Assembly: GCF_900637305.1 (NCBI RefSeq)
Contig: NZ_LR134365.1
Coordinates: 1,852,501 to 1,916,500, forward strand
Direction of reading: 5' to 3'
From: Cardiobacterium hominis
GTDB taxonomy: Bacteria > Pseudomonadota > Gammaproteobacteria > Cardiobacteriales > Cardiobacteriaceae
Length of the DNA stretch: 64,000 bases
Shown here: in pieces, positions 8,091 to 19,637 of the stretch
How positions within the stretch are numbered: position 1 is the stretch's first letter
Layout: the number at the start of each line of letters is the position of its first letter
Translations under genes and position numbers: made by a program
The notes under the pieces: model-generated
Told to the model about the DNA's origin: nothing
Seen by the model: the letters and a program-made list of their open reading frames with translations, nothing else
Database searches by the model: none

Positions 8091-9614
8091 TCAGGAATTC
8101 AGCGGATCAGGAAAGAGGTTTTGCAACGCGGCGGGGATGGCGGCGAGGACGTCGCGGGCGGTGAGGCTGGTGAGGTAGCTGTCAGCAAGGGCGATGTCGG
8201 CTGTGAGGCCGTGCAGGTAGCTGCCGATGGCGGTGGCGGTAAAGGGCGGGTAGCCCTGCGCCAGCAGGGCGGCGATGATGCCGGCGAGGACGTCGCCGCT
8301 GCCGCCTTTGGCGAGCCCGGCGTTGCCGGTAGGGTTGATGAGGGTATCGCCGTTCGGCGCGCTGATGATGCTGTATTTGCCTTTGAGGACGACAACCGCG
8401 TGCAGGCGGGCGGCGAGATCGCGCGCGGCGGCGATGCGTTCGCGATCGTGCGCAAGCGGGCGGCCGGCGAGGCGGACAAATTCGCCCGGATGCGGGGTGA
8501 GGACGCTTGCCGGCGGCAGTTTGGCTTGTAGCGCCGGGTCGGCGGCGAGCAGGTTGAGTGCGTCGGCATCCCAAACCATCGGACGGTCGTGGTAGCGCTC
8601 GGCGAGGTCGTGCAGCAGCGCGGCGGTGTCGATGTGCGTGCCGAGGCCGCAGCCGAGCAGCAGCGCGTCAGCGGCAATGTCGCGCGTGAGGCGGCTGTTG
8701 TGGTTGGGGTGCGGGTCAGCGTCGCTCATCGCTTCCATCACTTGCGCGTGGTAGGCGTCAGTGCAGGCGGCGGGCAGGTGCGTGGTAAGCAGGCCGCAGC
8801 CGCTGCGCAACGCCGCTTGTGCCGCCATCACTGCCGCGCCGGTCATGCCGCGGCTGCCCGCGATAAGGAGCAGGCGTCCGGCGTCGCCTTTATGGGCAAA
8901 GCGGCGGCGCGGGCGCTGTTGCGTGCGTAGCCAGGCGGGGTCGAGCCAGCGCGCGCTGGGGGTGTCGGCCAGCGCGGCGCGGTCAAGGCCGATGGGCAGC
9001 AGGTGCAGCGTGCCGACGTAGGGTTCGTGTTCTGCCCAGAGCAGCGCCGCTTTGGGGCAGCCGAGGCAGAGGGTGTGGCTGGCGTGGACAACGGCGCTGT
9101 TCGGGGCATGCGGCTGCTCGGCTTGCAGGCCGGAAGGCAGGTCGATGGCGACGACGGGGACGGGCGCGCGGTTGATGGCGGCGACGAGGCTGGCGTAGGG
9201 TTCGGCCAGCGGGCGGTTGGTGCCGACGCCAAAGAGGGCGTCAATCAGCACGCCACGCGCGGGCGGGGTAAAGGTGGCGAGGTCAGCAGTCGGCAGCAGG
9301 CGTTCGAGGCGGGCGGCATTGGCGTCGTGATCGGCGCCGCAGGGGCGGTTATGCGGGCGGTACACTTGCACGCTGTCGCCACGCATAAAGAGCTGGCGCG
9401 CGATGACTAGGCCGTCGCCACCGTTGTTACCCGGCCCGGCGACTATCGTCCAGTCGTGGTTGTCCGGATACAGTTGCAGCAGTTTAGCGGTGCAGCAGCT
9501 GGCGGCGCGCGCCATCAGTTGCAGCGAGCTGATGCCTTGACGTTCGCAGGTGAGGCGGTCGAGCGTGCGGATGTCGTCGGCGTTCGCCAGCGGCAGTTGT
9601 TCAGGAAAATGCAT
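8091..9614 (-). CDS. nnrDE: Bifunctional NAD(P)H-hydrate epimerase / ADP-dependent dehydratase
   Basis: This YjeF-type fusion repairs hydrated NAD(P)H. The N-terminal epimerase domain (about 1-215) has VAGPGNNGGDG and IDALFGVGTNRP. The C-terminal ribokinase-like dehydratase (about 235-500) has GSRGMTGAAVMA, LTPHPGEFVRL, VVLKGKYSII and the nucleotide-site GLAKGGSGDVLAG. The 507-residue length is typical of the bifunctional form, and both active-site regions look intact. The gene overlaps the 3' end of truA by 14 nt, so it is probably co-expressed with fimV and truA. Confidence 0.94.
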   Translation of the reverse strand: MHFPEQLPLANADDIRTLDRLTCERQGISSLQLMARAASCCTAKLLQLYPDNHDWTIVAGPGNNGGDGLVIARQLFMRGDSVQVYRPHNRPCGADHDANAARLERLLPTADLATFTPPARGVLIDALFGVGTNRPLAEPYASLVAAINRAPVPVVAIDLPSGLQAEQPHAPNSAVVHASHTLCLGCPKAALLWAEHEPYVGTLHLLPIGLDRAALADTPSARWLDPAWLRTQQRPRRRFAHKGDAGRLLLIAGSRGMTGAAVMAAQAALRSGCGLLTTHLPAACTDAYHAQVMEAMSDADPHPNHNSRLTRDIAADALLLGCGLGTHIDTAALLHDLAERYHDRPMVWDADALNLLAADPALQAKLPPASVLTPHPGEFVRLAGRPLAHDRERIAAARDLAARLHAVVVLKGKYSIISAPNGDTLINPTGNAGLAKGGSGDVLAGIIAALLAQGYPPFTATAIGSYLHGLTADIALADSYLTSLTARDVLAAIPAALQNLFPDPLNS

Positions 9615-10398
9615 CGGGTATCCAGGCAGGCGGGAAGGCGGGCAGCGCGTATTCGCGCGGGTAGGCGACGCCGTGGAAGTACAGTCCCTGCGCCGGAGCG
9701 GTCACGCCTGCGCAGCGGCGATCGCGGCTGGCAAGCACTTCGCCCGGCCAGGCGGTATCGCGGCGGCCATCACCAACGGCAAGCAGGGTGCCGACGATGT
9801 TGCGCACCATGTGGTGCAGGAAGGCGTTGCCGCAGATATCAACGGCAATCCAGCCGTGGCGTTCGCGTACGTCGATGCTGCGGATGAAGCGCCACGGCGA
9901 TTTGGCCTGGCATTCGGCGGCGCGGAAGGCGCTGAAGTCGTGTTCACCAATGAGCGCTTGCGCGGCGCTGTGCATGGCGGCAGCGTCAAGCGATTTTTTG
10001 TGCCAATGGCAACGCCGCGCCCACAGTGCCGAAGGCTGGGCGCGGTGGCGGATGAGGTAGCGGTAATGGCGTTCGCGCGCACTGTAGCGGGCGTGGAATT
10101 CGGCTGGCACGGCGCGTATCCATTGCAGGCGGATGTCGGCGGGCAGGTAGCGGTTCGCACCGGCAAGCCAAGCAAAGTCGCTGCGCGCCGCACCGGTATC
10201 GAAATGGATGACTTGCGCGGTGGCGTGCACGCCTGCGTCGGTGCGCCCGGCGCAGGTGGTCTCGACTGGATGCGCCGCAACCTGGCTCAGAGCACACTCA
10301 AGCTGTTCCTGAATGGTGGCCGCAAAAAAGGGCTGGCGCTGCCAGCCCGCATAGTGCGTGCCGTCGTACTCAAGGCCGACGGCATAGCGTGTGGTCAT
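9601..10398 (-). CDS. truA: tRNA pseudouridine(38-40) synthase
   Basis: TruA isomerises uridines 38-40 in the anticodon stem of many tRNAs. The 265-residue protein begins TTRYAVGLEYDGTHYAGWQ. It carries the catalytic aspartate in AGRTDAGVHA (Asp54), ARYSARERHYRYLI, and the C-terminal FLHHMVRNIVGTLL motif. Its ATG shares a base with the fimV stop (TGATG). A fimV-truA order is known from Pseudomonas, so this is a conserved coupling rather than a local accident. It overlaps nnrDE by 14 nt downstream. Confidence 0.95.
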   Translation of the reverse strand: MTTRYAVGLEYDGTHYAGWQRQPFFAATIQEQLECALSQVAAHPVETTCAGRTDAGVHATAQVIHFDTGAARSDFAWLAGANRYLPADIRLQWIRAVPAEFHARYSARERHYRYLIRHRAQPSALWARRCHWHKKSLDAAAMHSAAQALIGEHDFSAFRAAECQAKSPWRFIRSIDVRERHGWIAVDICGNAFLHHMVRNIVGTLLAVGDGRRDTAWPGEVLASRDRRCAGVTAPAQGLYFHGVAYPREYALPAFPPAWIPDAFS

Positions 10399-13300
10399 CA
10401 GACTTTTTCCAGCTGCTCCAGCATGCTGCGCGCGCGGATTTTCTGCGCTTCGCTACCAGATTCCAGCACTTCGTCCAGCCAGGAACGTGCTTTTTCTGCT
10501 TTGCCCATGACGATGAAGGAGGTCGCCATGTCGAGGTTGATTTCCATCGCTTCCACGTCCACGTCTGCATCCGAGGCGGCAGGCGCGATAACAGGTTTGC
10601 TGATGGTAACGGTGGCTTTGGGCGCAGGTTCGGCAGCGGCAAGCTGGTCAATGTGCTGCGGAGCGGCGGCCGTTTTCACGGTTTCGGCGGCTTCAACGAC
10701 GACGTCTTGCGCAGTGTCGCTGTTGAAGAAATCCAGCGTTTCATCGTCTGCCGCGGCGGCAGCAACCGGCGCGACCGCTTCAGGCGCGTGTACCGGCTCG
10801 TCTTCCAGCGCGAAGAAATCCAGCGCTTCGTCTTCAGCCTTGACGTCAACCGGTTCTGCGGCAATCACCACGGCATCGCTGACGACGGTGTGATGCGGCG
10901 CCGGTTTTTCGTCTTCGTCGCTGGCGAAGAAGTCGAGGCCGTCGTCTTCTGCTGCGGGAGCAGGCGCCGGTGCAGGCTCGGCTTTGGCGGGCGCTTCTTC
11001 GGCAAAGGAGATAAAGTCAAAGTCGTCGCCTTCGTCTGCGGTAGCCGGTGCTGGTTCTGCCTTGACAGGTTCGGCAGGCGCAGCGGGTGTTTCGGCGGCG
11101 AAGGAGAGGAAGTCAAACTCGTCTTCCGGTTCGGCAGCGGTTTTGTCTGCATGTGCCGCAGGTTGCGCTTCCACTTTGGCGGCAGGCGTTTCTTCGCTGG
11201 CAAATGAGAGGAAGTCGTCAAATTCGTCTGCCTCGGCTTCGGGCGCGCTATGTGCTTCGGGCTTAGCCACGGCGGCGGCGGGTGTTTCTTCGCTGGCAAA
11301 CGACAGGAAATCGTCAAATTCGTCTGCGGCTTCCGCTTCGTCGGCGTGCGCGACCGCGGCGAGCTTCGGCTCGGTTTTTTCTGCCGGGGCGCTGTCTTTT
11401 TCGAGGCTTAAGAAGTCGTCAAACGCGTCATGGCTGGCATTGCCATTCGCCAGCGCTGCGGCGGCCGGTTTGGCCGGAGCATCGTCTTCAGCGGCGAATT
11501 TTTCCAGGTCGTCAAAGAAGTCGTAGTCTTCGTCGGCGCTGTCGTCCGCGGCGGGCACGGCAATCGCAGCCGGTTCTTCTTTGTGCAGGTCAACCCCCGC
11601 GACGGCGGCAACCGGAGAGGCCGGTTCGTCATCCGGGATTTCCAGATCCTTGAAGAAGTCATCCGGCAGTTCGTCCGCGGAGTGCGGTTCGCCGTCGTCG
11701 TATTCGTCACGGTATTTGGGCAGGCCGGAGAATTTGTTGTTGAGGTCGTCCAGTTCGGAGAGTTGCGCGTTGAGACGGTCCAGTCCGTCCAGGTCAGCGC
11801 TGGCAGGCGCGGCGTTGCGCACTTTGACTTCGCCCACTTTGTCGCCAACTTTCTGGCTTTCGTTCGCGTCCATTTCCGCGGCAAGGCGGTCAATGGCGTC
11901 TTGCGAGAATTCTTCCATGTTGTCTTCGTCGTCGCGGCGCTTGCGCTTGGCGAGCATGAAGGCAGCGGCACCACCGAGGGCGAGAACGCCGGTACCTGCG
12001 GCAGCAAGCAGCGGCAGCGGCAAGCCGCTGGAGACTTTGTCTTCGGGTTTTTCTTGCGCGACGGCGACGACCGCAGCAGGTTTCATTTCCGGTACGGTAG
12101 CCGGTGCGGCGCTTTCAGGCGCTGCGTCGTTGGCGGCGACTTCCACCGCAACCGGTGCGTTTCCTTCTGCCGGCTGTTCGTTCGGGATGGGTTCGGGTTG
12201 TACGGCAACGACTTCCGCCGGTTGTTCGGCCGGGGTGTCGTTGGCGGCGATTTGCGGCGCGTTGTCAGCAGCAAGTTCAACCGGCGCTTCTGTGGCGGCA
12301 GGTTTCGCCTGGTTGGCCGCGAGGGAATCGGCGCCATCCAGCGTCAGCGCGTTGCCATCCAGCGGCGCGTTTTCTGCGCCACCGCTCGCCGCTTCCGGCG
12401 CGGGGCTGTCGTTCTGTGCGAGTTCCACCACAGGTGCGGCGGCCGCTTTGTTGTCTGCTTCTTTCTGCGCGGTTTCGTCGGCTTTGGCTTCGGCGTTTTG
12501 TGCCACTTCGGCAGCGGCTGCCGCAGCAGCAGCTTTGGCCGCGGCTTTTGCCGCTTTTTCGGCTTTTTTCGCCTCGGCTTTGGCCTTGGCGCTGTTGTCG
12601 GCGACTTCCGCCGGCACGGCTTTGCCCGCAGGCAAGGCAGCAGCAGACGGATCGGGGATGACCAGCGTGCTGCCAATCATCAGGTTGCCCATGTCGTTAT
12701 GCGCAAACGAGCCACGGTTGGCGTTGTAGATGGCGCGCATCATTTGCTGGATAGAAACGGAATCGGACGGACGCGCGGCGTTGGCAATGGAGAACAGGGT
12801 TTCGTTCGATTTGACCGGGCCGTATTTGCTGCCGACCGGAATGCTGCCCGGTTTGACCGAGGCGGAGTAGTAGGAGTAACCGCCTTCGCCGTTGTCGTTG
12901 CGTGCAGCAGGGGCAGGGCGCGTCTGTTTTTGTTGCAAGGCGAGATCGTGTCCACCCCAGCCTTCGCTGTCGGCGCTTGCCGCGCGCAGCGGGGCTTGTG
13001 CTTTGCGCGCCGCGATTTGTTGTTCTTTGGCCTTGTCTTTTTTGGCTTTTTCTTTTTGCTCTTTTTCTTTTTTCGGGTTGGCCAGCACCGGCTCGCTACG
13101 GCGGGTTCCGGCCAGTTCGGCACGTGATTCGGGCTCGCCTACCGGCAGCAGTTCGCGCTCGGCTTTTTCCGCTTTGTCTTTTTTGCCTTTTTTCTTGCTT
13201 TTGCTGTCGCTGTCCGCAAGCGTCGGTTTTTCGACGACTGCCATTGGCTCGGCCGCGTTGGGGTTTAACGGGTCAGGGTTGAAGAAGGCGGCGTATTCGC

Positions 13301-13676
13301 GGGTAACGGTGCTGCCGTTACTGTTGATGGTAATGAGGAAGTTGACGAACGGCTCGCGGATGCTGGCGGTACTGGTGACGCGGATGACGTATCCTTTGCC
13401 CGACGGCACCAGGCTGAAGCGCAGTTTTTGGTGGCTCGGCAGCAGTTCGATGCCGCGCGCACGATAAGCCGCCGCGCTGGCGAGTTGTACGGTGGCGCCT
13501 TTGGCACTCGCGGTGGTCAGTCCTTCTACCGGAATGGTGGCGCTCATCGGCTGGCCGATGCTGGAATTGACATGGATAGGGCCGAGGCCGATGGAGATGG
13601 CGGCACTGCTGCACCCCAGACCGACTGCCAGTGCAACGGTATGGCGCAGACGTGCAGGTGTTTGATTCCTGTTCAT
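10398..13676 (-). CDS. fimV: FimV-type peptidoglycan-binding polar hub protein
   Basis: FimV-family proteins organise cell-pole complexes, type IV pili and twitching motility. The 1092 residues show a signal-type N-terminus, then the FimV N-terminal domain (GPIHVNSSIGQPMSATIPV). A LysM-like segment (about 282-340, ETLFSIANA...MIGSTLVIPD) is followed by a low-complexity Ala/Lys/Glu linker, one transmembrane helix (about 549-577) and KRKRRDD. A long acidic cytosolic region repeats FDDFLSF/LDFF motifs, and the C-terminal FimV helical domain (about 1040-1092, ATSFIVMGKAEKARSWLDEV) closes the protein. The start follows CAGGAGCACAAA. Identification rests on domain order and the truA neighbour. Confidence 0.9.
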   Translation of the reverse strand: MNRNQTPARLRHTVALAVGLGCSSAAISIGLGPIHVNSSIGQPMSATIPVEGLTTASAKGATVQLASAAAYRARGIELLPSHQKLRFSLVPSGKGYVIRVTSTASIREPFVNFLITINSNGSTVTREYAAFFNPDPLNPNAAEPMAVVEKPTLADSDSKSKKKGKKDKAEKAERELLPVGEPESRAELAGTRRSEPVLANPKKEKEQKEKAKKDKAKEQQIAARKAQAPLRAASADSEGWGGHDLALQQKQTRPAPAARNDNGEGGYSYYSASVKPGSIPVGSKYGPVKSNETLFSIANAARPSDSVSIQQMMRAIYNANRGSFAHNDMGNLMIGSTLVIPDPSAAALPAGKAVPAEVADNSAKAKAEAKKAEKAAKAAAKAAAAAAAAEVAQNAEAKADETAQKEADNKAAAAPVVELAQNDSPAPEAASGGAENAPLDGNALTLDGADSLAANQAKPAATEAPVELAADNAPQIAANDTPAEQPAEVVAVQPEPIPNEQPAEGNAPVAVEVAANDAAPESAAPATVPEMKPAAVVAVAQEKPEDKVSSGLPLPLLAAAGTGVLALGGAAAFMLAKRKRRDDEDNMEEFSQDAIDRLAAEMDANESQKVGDKVGEVKVRNAAPASADLDGLDRLNAQLSELDDLNNKFSGLPKYRDEYDDGEPHSADELPDDFFKDLEIPDDEPASPVAAVAGVDLHKEEPAAIAVPAADDSADEDYDFFDDLEKFAAEDDAPAKPAAAALANGNASHDAFDDFLSLEKDSAPAEKTEPKLAAVAHADEAEAADEFDDFLSFASEETPAAAVAKPEAHSAPEAEADEFDDFLSFASEETPAAKVEAQPAAHADKTAAEPEDEFDFLSFAAETPAAPAEPVKAEPAPATADEGDDFDFISFAEEAPAKAEPAPAPAPAAEDDGLDFFASDEDEKPAPHHTVVSDAVVIAAEPVDVKAEDEALDFFALEDEPVHAPEAVAPVAAAAADDETLDFFNSDTAQDVVVEAAETVKTAAAPQHIDQLAAAEPAPKATVTISKPVIAPAASDADVDVEAMEINLDMATSFIVMGKAEKARSWLDEVLESGSEAQKIRARSMLEQLEKV

Positions 13677-13731
13677 TTTGTGCTCCTGAGCCGTATTGCA
13701 TCTACGGCGGTATCATAAAAACAACATTGAG

Positions 13732-13759
13732 ATTATAGCAGCAGTTGTTATACAAGCAA
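13732..13759 (-). promoter_or_regulatory. Sigma70-type promoter of fimV
   Basis: On the minus strand, TTGCTT and a perfect TATAAT are separated by 16 bp in the 91-bp leuB-fimV gap, ending about 56 nt before the fimV ATG. This suggests that fimV-truA-nnrDE is transcribed separately from leuB. Confidence 0.65.
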
Positions 13760-13767
13760 GTAATGTT

Positions 13768-16875
<3,108 letters not shown>

Positions 16876-16879
<4 letters not shown>

Positions 16880-18120
16880 AGTACCTCCTGCGCCCACAAA
16901 TCGGCAAACGTTTCGCGGCGGCGAATCAGCCGCGCCTGCCCGCCTTCGATTAACACCTCGGCCGGACGCGGGCGGGAGTTGTAATTGCTCGCCATCGAAA
17001 AACCATAAGCGCCGGTGCCGGGAATGACGACCACATCGCCGCGCTCGCCACAAATCGGAAAATCACGCGCAAACGTATCGCTGCTCTCGCACACAGGGCC
17101 GACCACATCCATGCGCGACACGCCGTCATACGGACGCGACACATTCACCAACGACGGCCGCACCTGATACAGCGCCGGACGCACATAATCATTCATCGCC
17201 GCATCCAGCATCAAAAAATCCCGCCCCGATTGCGACTTACGGAACACCACCTGCGACAACAACAACCCGGCATTGCCGACCAGCGAGCGCCCCGGCTGCA
17301 AATGCAAACGCAGCGGTCGCTCGCCTACCCGCTCCAGCAGCGCGCGAGACAAATCCGCAGGCGTGAGCGCCATAAAATCATCGGCCGTCTCAATCCCCAG
17401 ACCGCCGCCCAAATCCACATGCCCAAGCGCGATACCTTCCGCGACCAGCGCATCGGCAAGCGTCAGCACCGAATCCGCCGCCTGCAAAAACGGCGCCAGC
17501 GAACGAATCTGCGAACCAATATGACAACCCACGCCGACCACGCGCAGCGACGGCTGCACCGCCGCCCAACGATACAGCGCGGGTGCATCCTCCAGCGCCA
17601 CGCCAAACTTGTTCTCGCGCATCCCGGTTGAAATATACGGATGCGTCTTGGCATCCACATCCGGATTCACCCGCAACGCGACCGGCGCGACCTTGCCCAT
17701 GGCAGAAGCCACCTCGGCAAGACATTGCAACTCCGCCGCCGACTCCACATTAAAACAGCCAATCCCGGCCGCAAGCGCCGCCTGCATCTCTGCGTCCGAC
17801 TTTGCCACGCCGGAAAACACCACCTGCGCCGCGTCGCCGCCCGCCTGCAACACCCGCGCCAACTCGCCGCCGGAAACAATATCAAAACCCGCACCTTCCG
17901 CCGCGAGCAGGCGCAAAATCGCCAAATTCGAATTCGCCTTCATCGCAAAATGCAGCTGCAACTCGCGCGGCAACCCGTGCGCCAAATACGCGCGGAACTG
18001 CCCACGGATGGCGTCGCCGTCATAGACATAAAGCGGCGAACCAAACTCGGCGACCAAATCCACCAGCGACACCCCGCCGACACACCCCTGCGCATCCATC
18101 CCGGACAAAAACTCACTCAC
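16876..18120 (-). CDS. lysA: Diaminopimelate decarboxylase
   Basis: LysA makes lysine from meso-diaminopimelate with pyridoxal phosphate. The 414-residue protein has the PLP lysine in HFAMKANSN (about residue 61), [31 protein letters not shown], the glycine-rich DLGGGLGI, and CESSD near the C-terminus. The chosen GTG at 18120 follows AGGAG by 8 nt and overlaps the lptM stop by 8 nt. An ATG 11 codons upstream lies inside lptM. The normal downstream neighbour dapF is absent and leuC takes its place. Confidence 0.94.
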
Positions 18121-18232
18121 CGGCCTGCTCCTGCGCCTTTGGCGCGCCATCATCCGGCAAATACAGCGGCCCCTTCTGCCCGCAGCCTGCGCACAAAGCC
18201 GTTACAATAGACAACATCAAAAACCTGAACAT
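18113..18232 (-). CDS. lptM: LptM (YifL)-type small lipoprotein
   Basis: A 39-codon frame beginning MFRFLMLSIVTALCAGCGQ encodes a signal peptide with a lipobox (LCAG-C, lipidated Cys17), followed by GQKGPLYLP and an acidic tail. This is the classic small lipoprotein that precedes lysA in many gammaproteobacteria. The E. coli homologue assists maturation of the LptD-LptE lipopolysaccharide export complex. The stop overlaps the lysA GTG start by 8 nt. The size, lipobox, GQKGPLY motif and position agree, so the call is strong despite the short length. Confidence 0.9.
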   Translation of the reverse strand: MFRFLMLSIVTALCAGCGQKGPLYLPDDGAPKAQEQAGE

Positions 18233-18263
18233 AACGAAAACCCGCTAAAAAAGGAGCGAAATT

Positions 18264-18917
18264 ATGGCACAGCCCCTCGAACGAATCACCCACGGCGCCG
18301 AAAAAAACGCCACCCACAGCATCATCTGGCTGCACGGCCTCGGCGCCGATGGCAACGACTTCGTCCCCATCCTGCCGCAGCTTGAGCTGCGACCGACGAC
18401 GCGCATCACCTTTCCGCACGCCCCCGTGCGCCCCATCACCCTGAACTACGGCATGCCGATGCGCGGCTGGTACGACATCAAAGACTTGAGCTTCGAGCAA
18501 CGCGACGAAGACCTCGCCGGCATCGAGGCGAGCGCCGCGCAAATCCTCGCCATCGCCGAAGAAGAAGAACAGCGCGGCATTCCGGCAGAAAACCTCCTCT
18601 ACGCCGGCTTCTCGCAAGGCGGCGTACTGGCGCTCTACCTCGGCCTGCACCACCCCTGCGCGGGAATCCTGGCGCTTTCCACCTATCTTGCCGACCGCGA
18701 CCACACCCCGCCCGCCGACTGCGCCCACTGCCCGCCCATCCTGCAAATGCACGGCACCCAAGACCCCGTTGTTCCCTACACCGTTGGCAAACTGAGCTAC
18801 AACCTCCTGAAAAGCAAAGGCTACGCCCCCGAATGGAAAACCTACCCGATGCAGCACCAGGTCATCTCGGAACAACTCGCCGACATCGCCGCCTGGCTGC
18901 ACGCCCAAGGATTTTGA
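18264..18917 (+). CDS. Carboxylesterase / acyl-protein thioesterase-like hydrolase
   Basis: This 217-residue single-domain alpha/beta hydrolase belongs to the phospholipase/carboxylesterase (EstB, APT1-like) family. It has the oxyanion segment WLHGLGADGNDF, the nucleophile Ser117 in AGFSQGG, Asp167 in HGTQDPVVP and His198 in PMQHQV. No signal peptide is seen, so it is probably cytosolic. The physiological ester is unknown. It is divergently oriented from lptM-lysA across a 31-bp gap and has an AAAAAAGGAGCG ribosome site. Confidence 0.9.
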   Translation: MAQPLERITHGAEKNATHSIIWLHGLGADGNDFVPILPQLELRPTTRITFPHAPVRPITLNYGMPMRGWYDIKDLSFEQRDEDLAGIEASAAQILAIAEEEEQRGIPAENLLYAGFSQGGVLALYLGLHHPCAGILALSTYLADRDHTPPADCAHCPPILQMHGTQDPVVPYTVGKLSYNLLKSKGYAPEWKTYPMQHQVISEQLADIAAWLHAQGF

Positions 18918-18930
18918 GCGCATGACACCC

Positions 18931-18957
18931 AAACGCCCCGCAGCGCGGGGCGTTTTT
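18931..18957 (+). terminator. Terminator between convergent genes
   Basis: ACGCCCCGC / GCGGGGCGT with an AGC loop and a T-run follows the esterase. The other strand can serve the convergent membrane gene that ends at 18957. Confidence 0.85.
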
Positions 18958-19625
18958 CATGAACCTATCGCGTCCGCGCGTTGCCGCAGGGTGCGCCGCA
19001 GGTCGGCGCGGGCGTCCAGCGTTTTTCGCTCGCGATCGCGGTTAAAAATGCCGTTCAGGAAATGATGCAGCATGGCGATGGCGATAAAGAGCCCCAGGAT
19101 GATGACCAGCGCCGCGCCCGGCCGCCACAGGCCGAATTTGAGCGCCACCGCGATGCTCATCAGCAGCCAGGCGAACCAGATGAAGGCGTTGAGGGTGATG
19201 AGCGTGGTCGGCGGGTGCAGCTGGAAGGTATCGGGCAGGGCGTTTTCCGCGTAGGTTTCTTGGCCGAGGCTGTAGTTGTACACGGCGACCAAGTGTTCCC
19301 CCGTGCGGTCTGCGACCCAGGCGACGGCGACGTCATGCCCTTCGCGCAGCGCGACGTCCCAGTTTTCCAGCTCTATCGCTTCTTCCTTGCCGCTCGCGTC
19401 GTCGCGCAGGAAAAACTCGTGATAGGTGCGGGTTTCGCTGCTGCTGGCAAGGGGATTGGTGCCCGCGTGGATGTTGCCGTCGTTGTGGGTATCGAGGTAG
19501 CTGTCTCCGCCGCTAATCCGGGTATGGACGATGCGGCTTTTCTGGCTGGCGACGACGGTGCCACGAAAGAGGGTGGTCGTGCAGCGGTATTTGCCGTGGT
19601 AGTGGTAGGGCTCGGTGCGGCGCAT
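18957..19625 (-). CDS. Membrane protein of a two-member paralogous family (copy A)
   Basis: I do not recognise this family. The 222-residue protein has an N-terminal soluble domain beginning RTEPYHYHGKYRC, with GGDSYLDTHNDGNIHAG and the motif ENWDVALREGHDVAVAWV. Two hydrophobic segments follow (about 142-161 and 168-188), then a charged C-terminus. The protein at 32359-33030 has the same plan and aligned motifs (HYNDKYHC, GGDGHIHTG, TDWDIALRDGHDAAAVWI). There is no signal peptide, so the soluble domain is probably cytosolic. It lies 12 nt downstream of the DUF819 gene and is probably co-transcribed with it. Confidence 0.75.
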   Translation of the reverse strand: MRRTEPYHYHGKYRCTTTLFRGTVVASQKSRIVHTRISGGDSYLDTHNDGNIHAGTNPLASSSETRTYHEFFLRDDASGKEEAIELENWDVALREGHDVAVAWVADRTGEHLVAVYNYSLGQETYAENALPDTFQLHPPTTLITLNAFIWFAWLLMSIAVALKFGLWRPGAALVIILGLFIAIAMLHHFLNGIFNRDRERKTLDARADLRRTLRQRADAIGS

Positions 19626-19637
19626 GGGGCAGGAAAA

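Noticed and set aside
8099-8677. Ser/Ala/Pro-rich minus-strand frames inside nnrDE, gshA and other genes
   Set aside because: These are alternative-frame shadows of GC-rich genes. The real frames contain complete conserved motifs.
11430-13127. Long plus-strand open frame of about 565 codons opposite fimV
   Set aside because: It is antisense to the coding FimV frame. It reflects the GC-rich, Ala/Lys/Glu-biased codons and shows no domain, start signal or protein-like composition.
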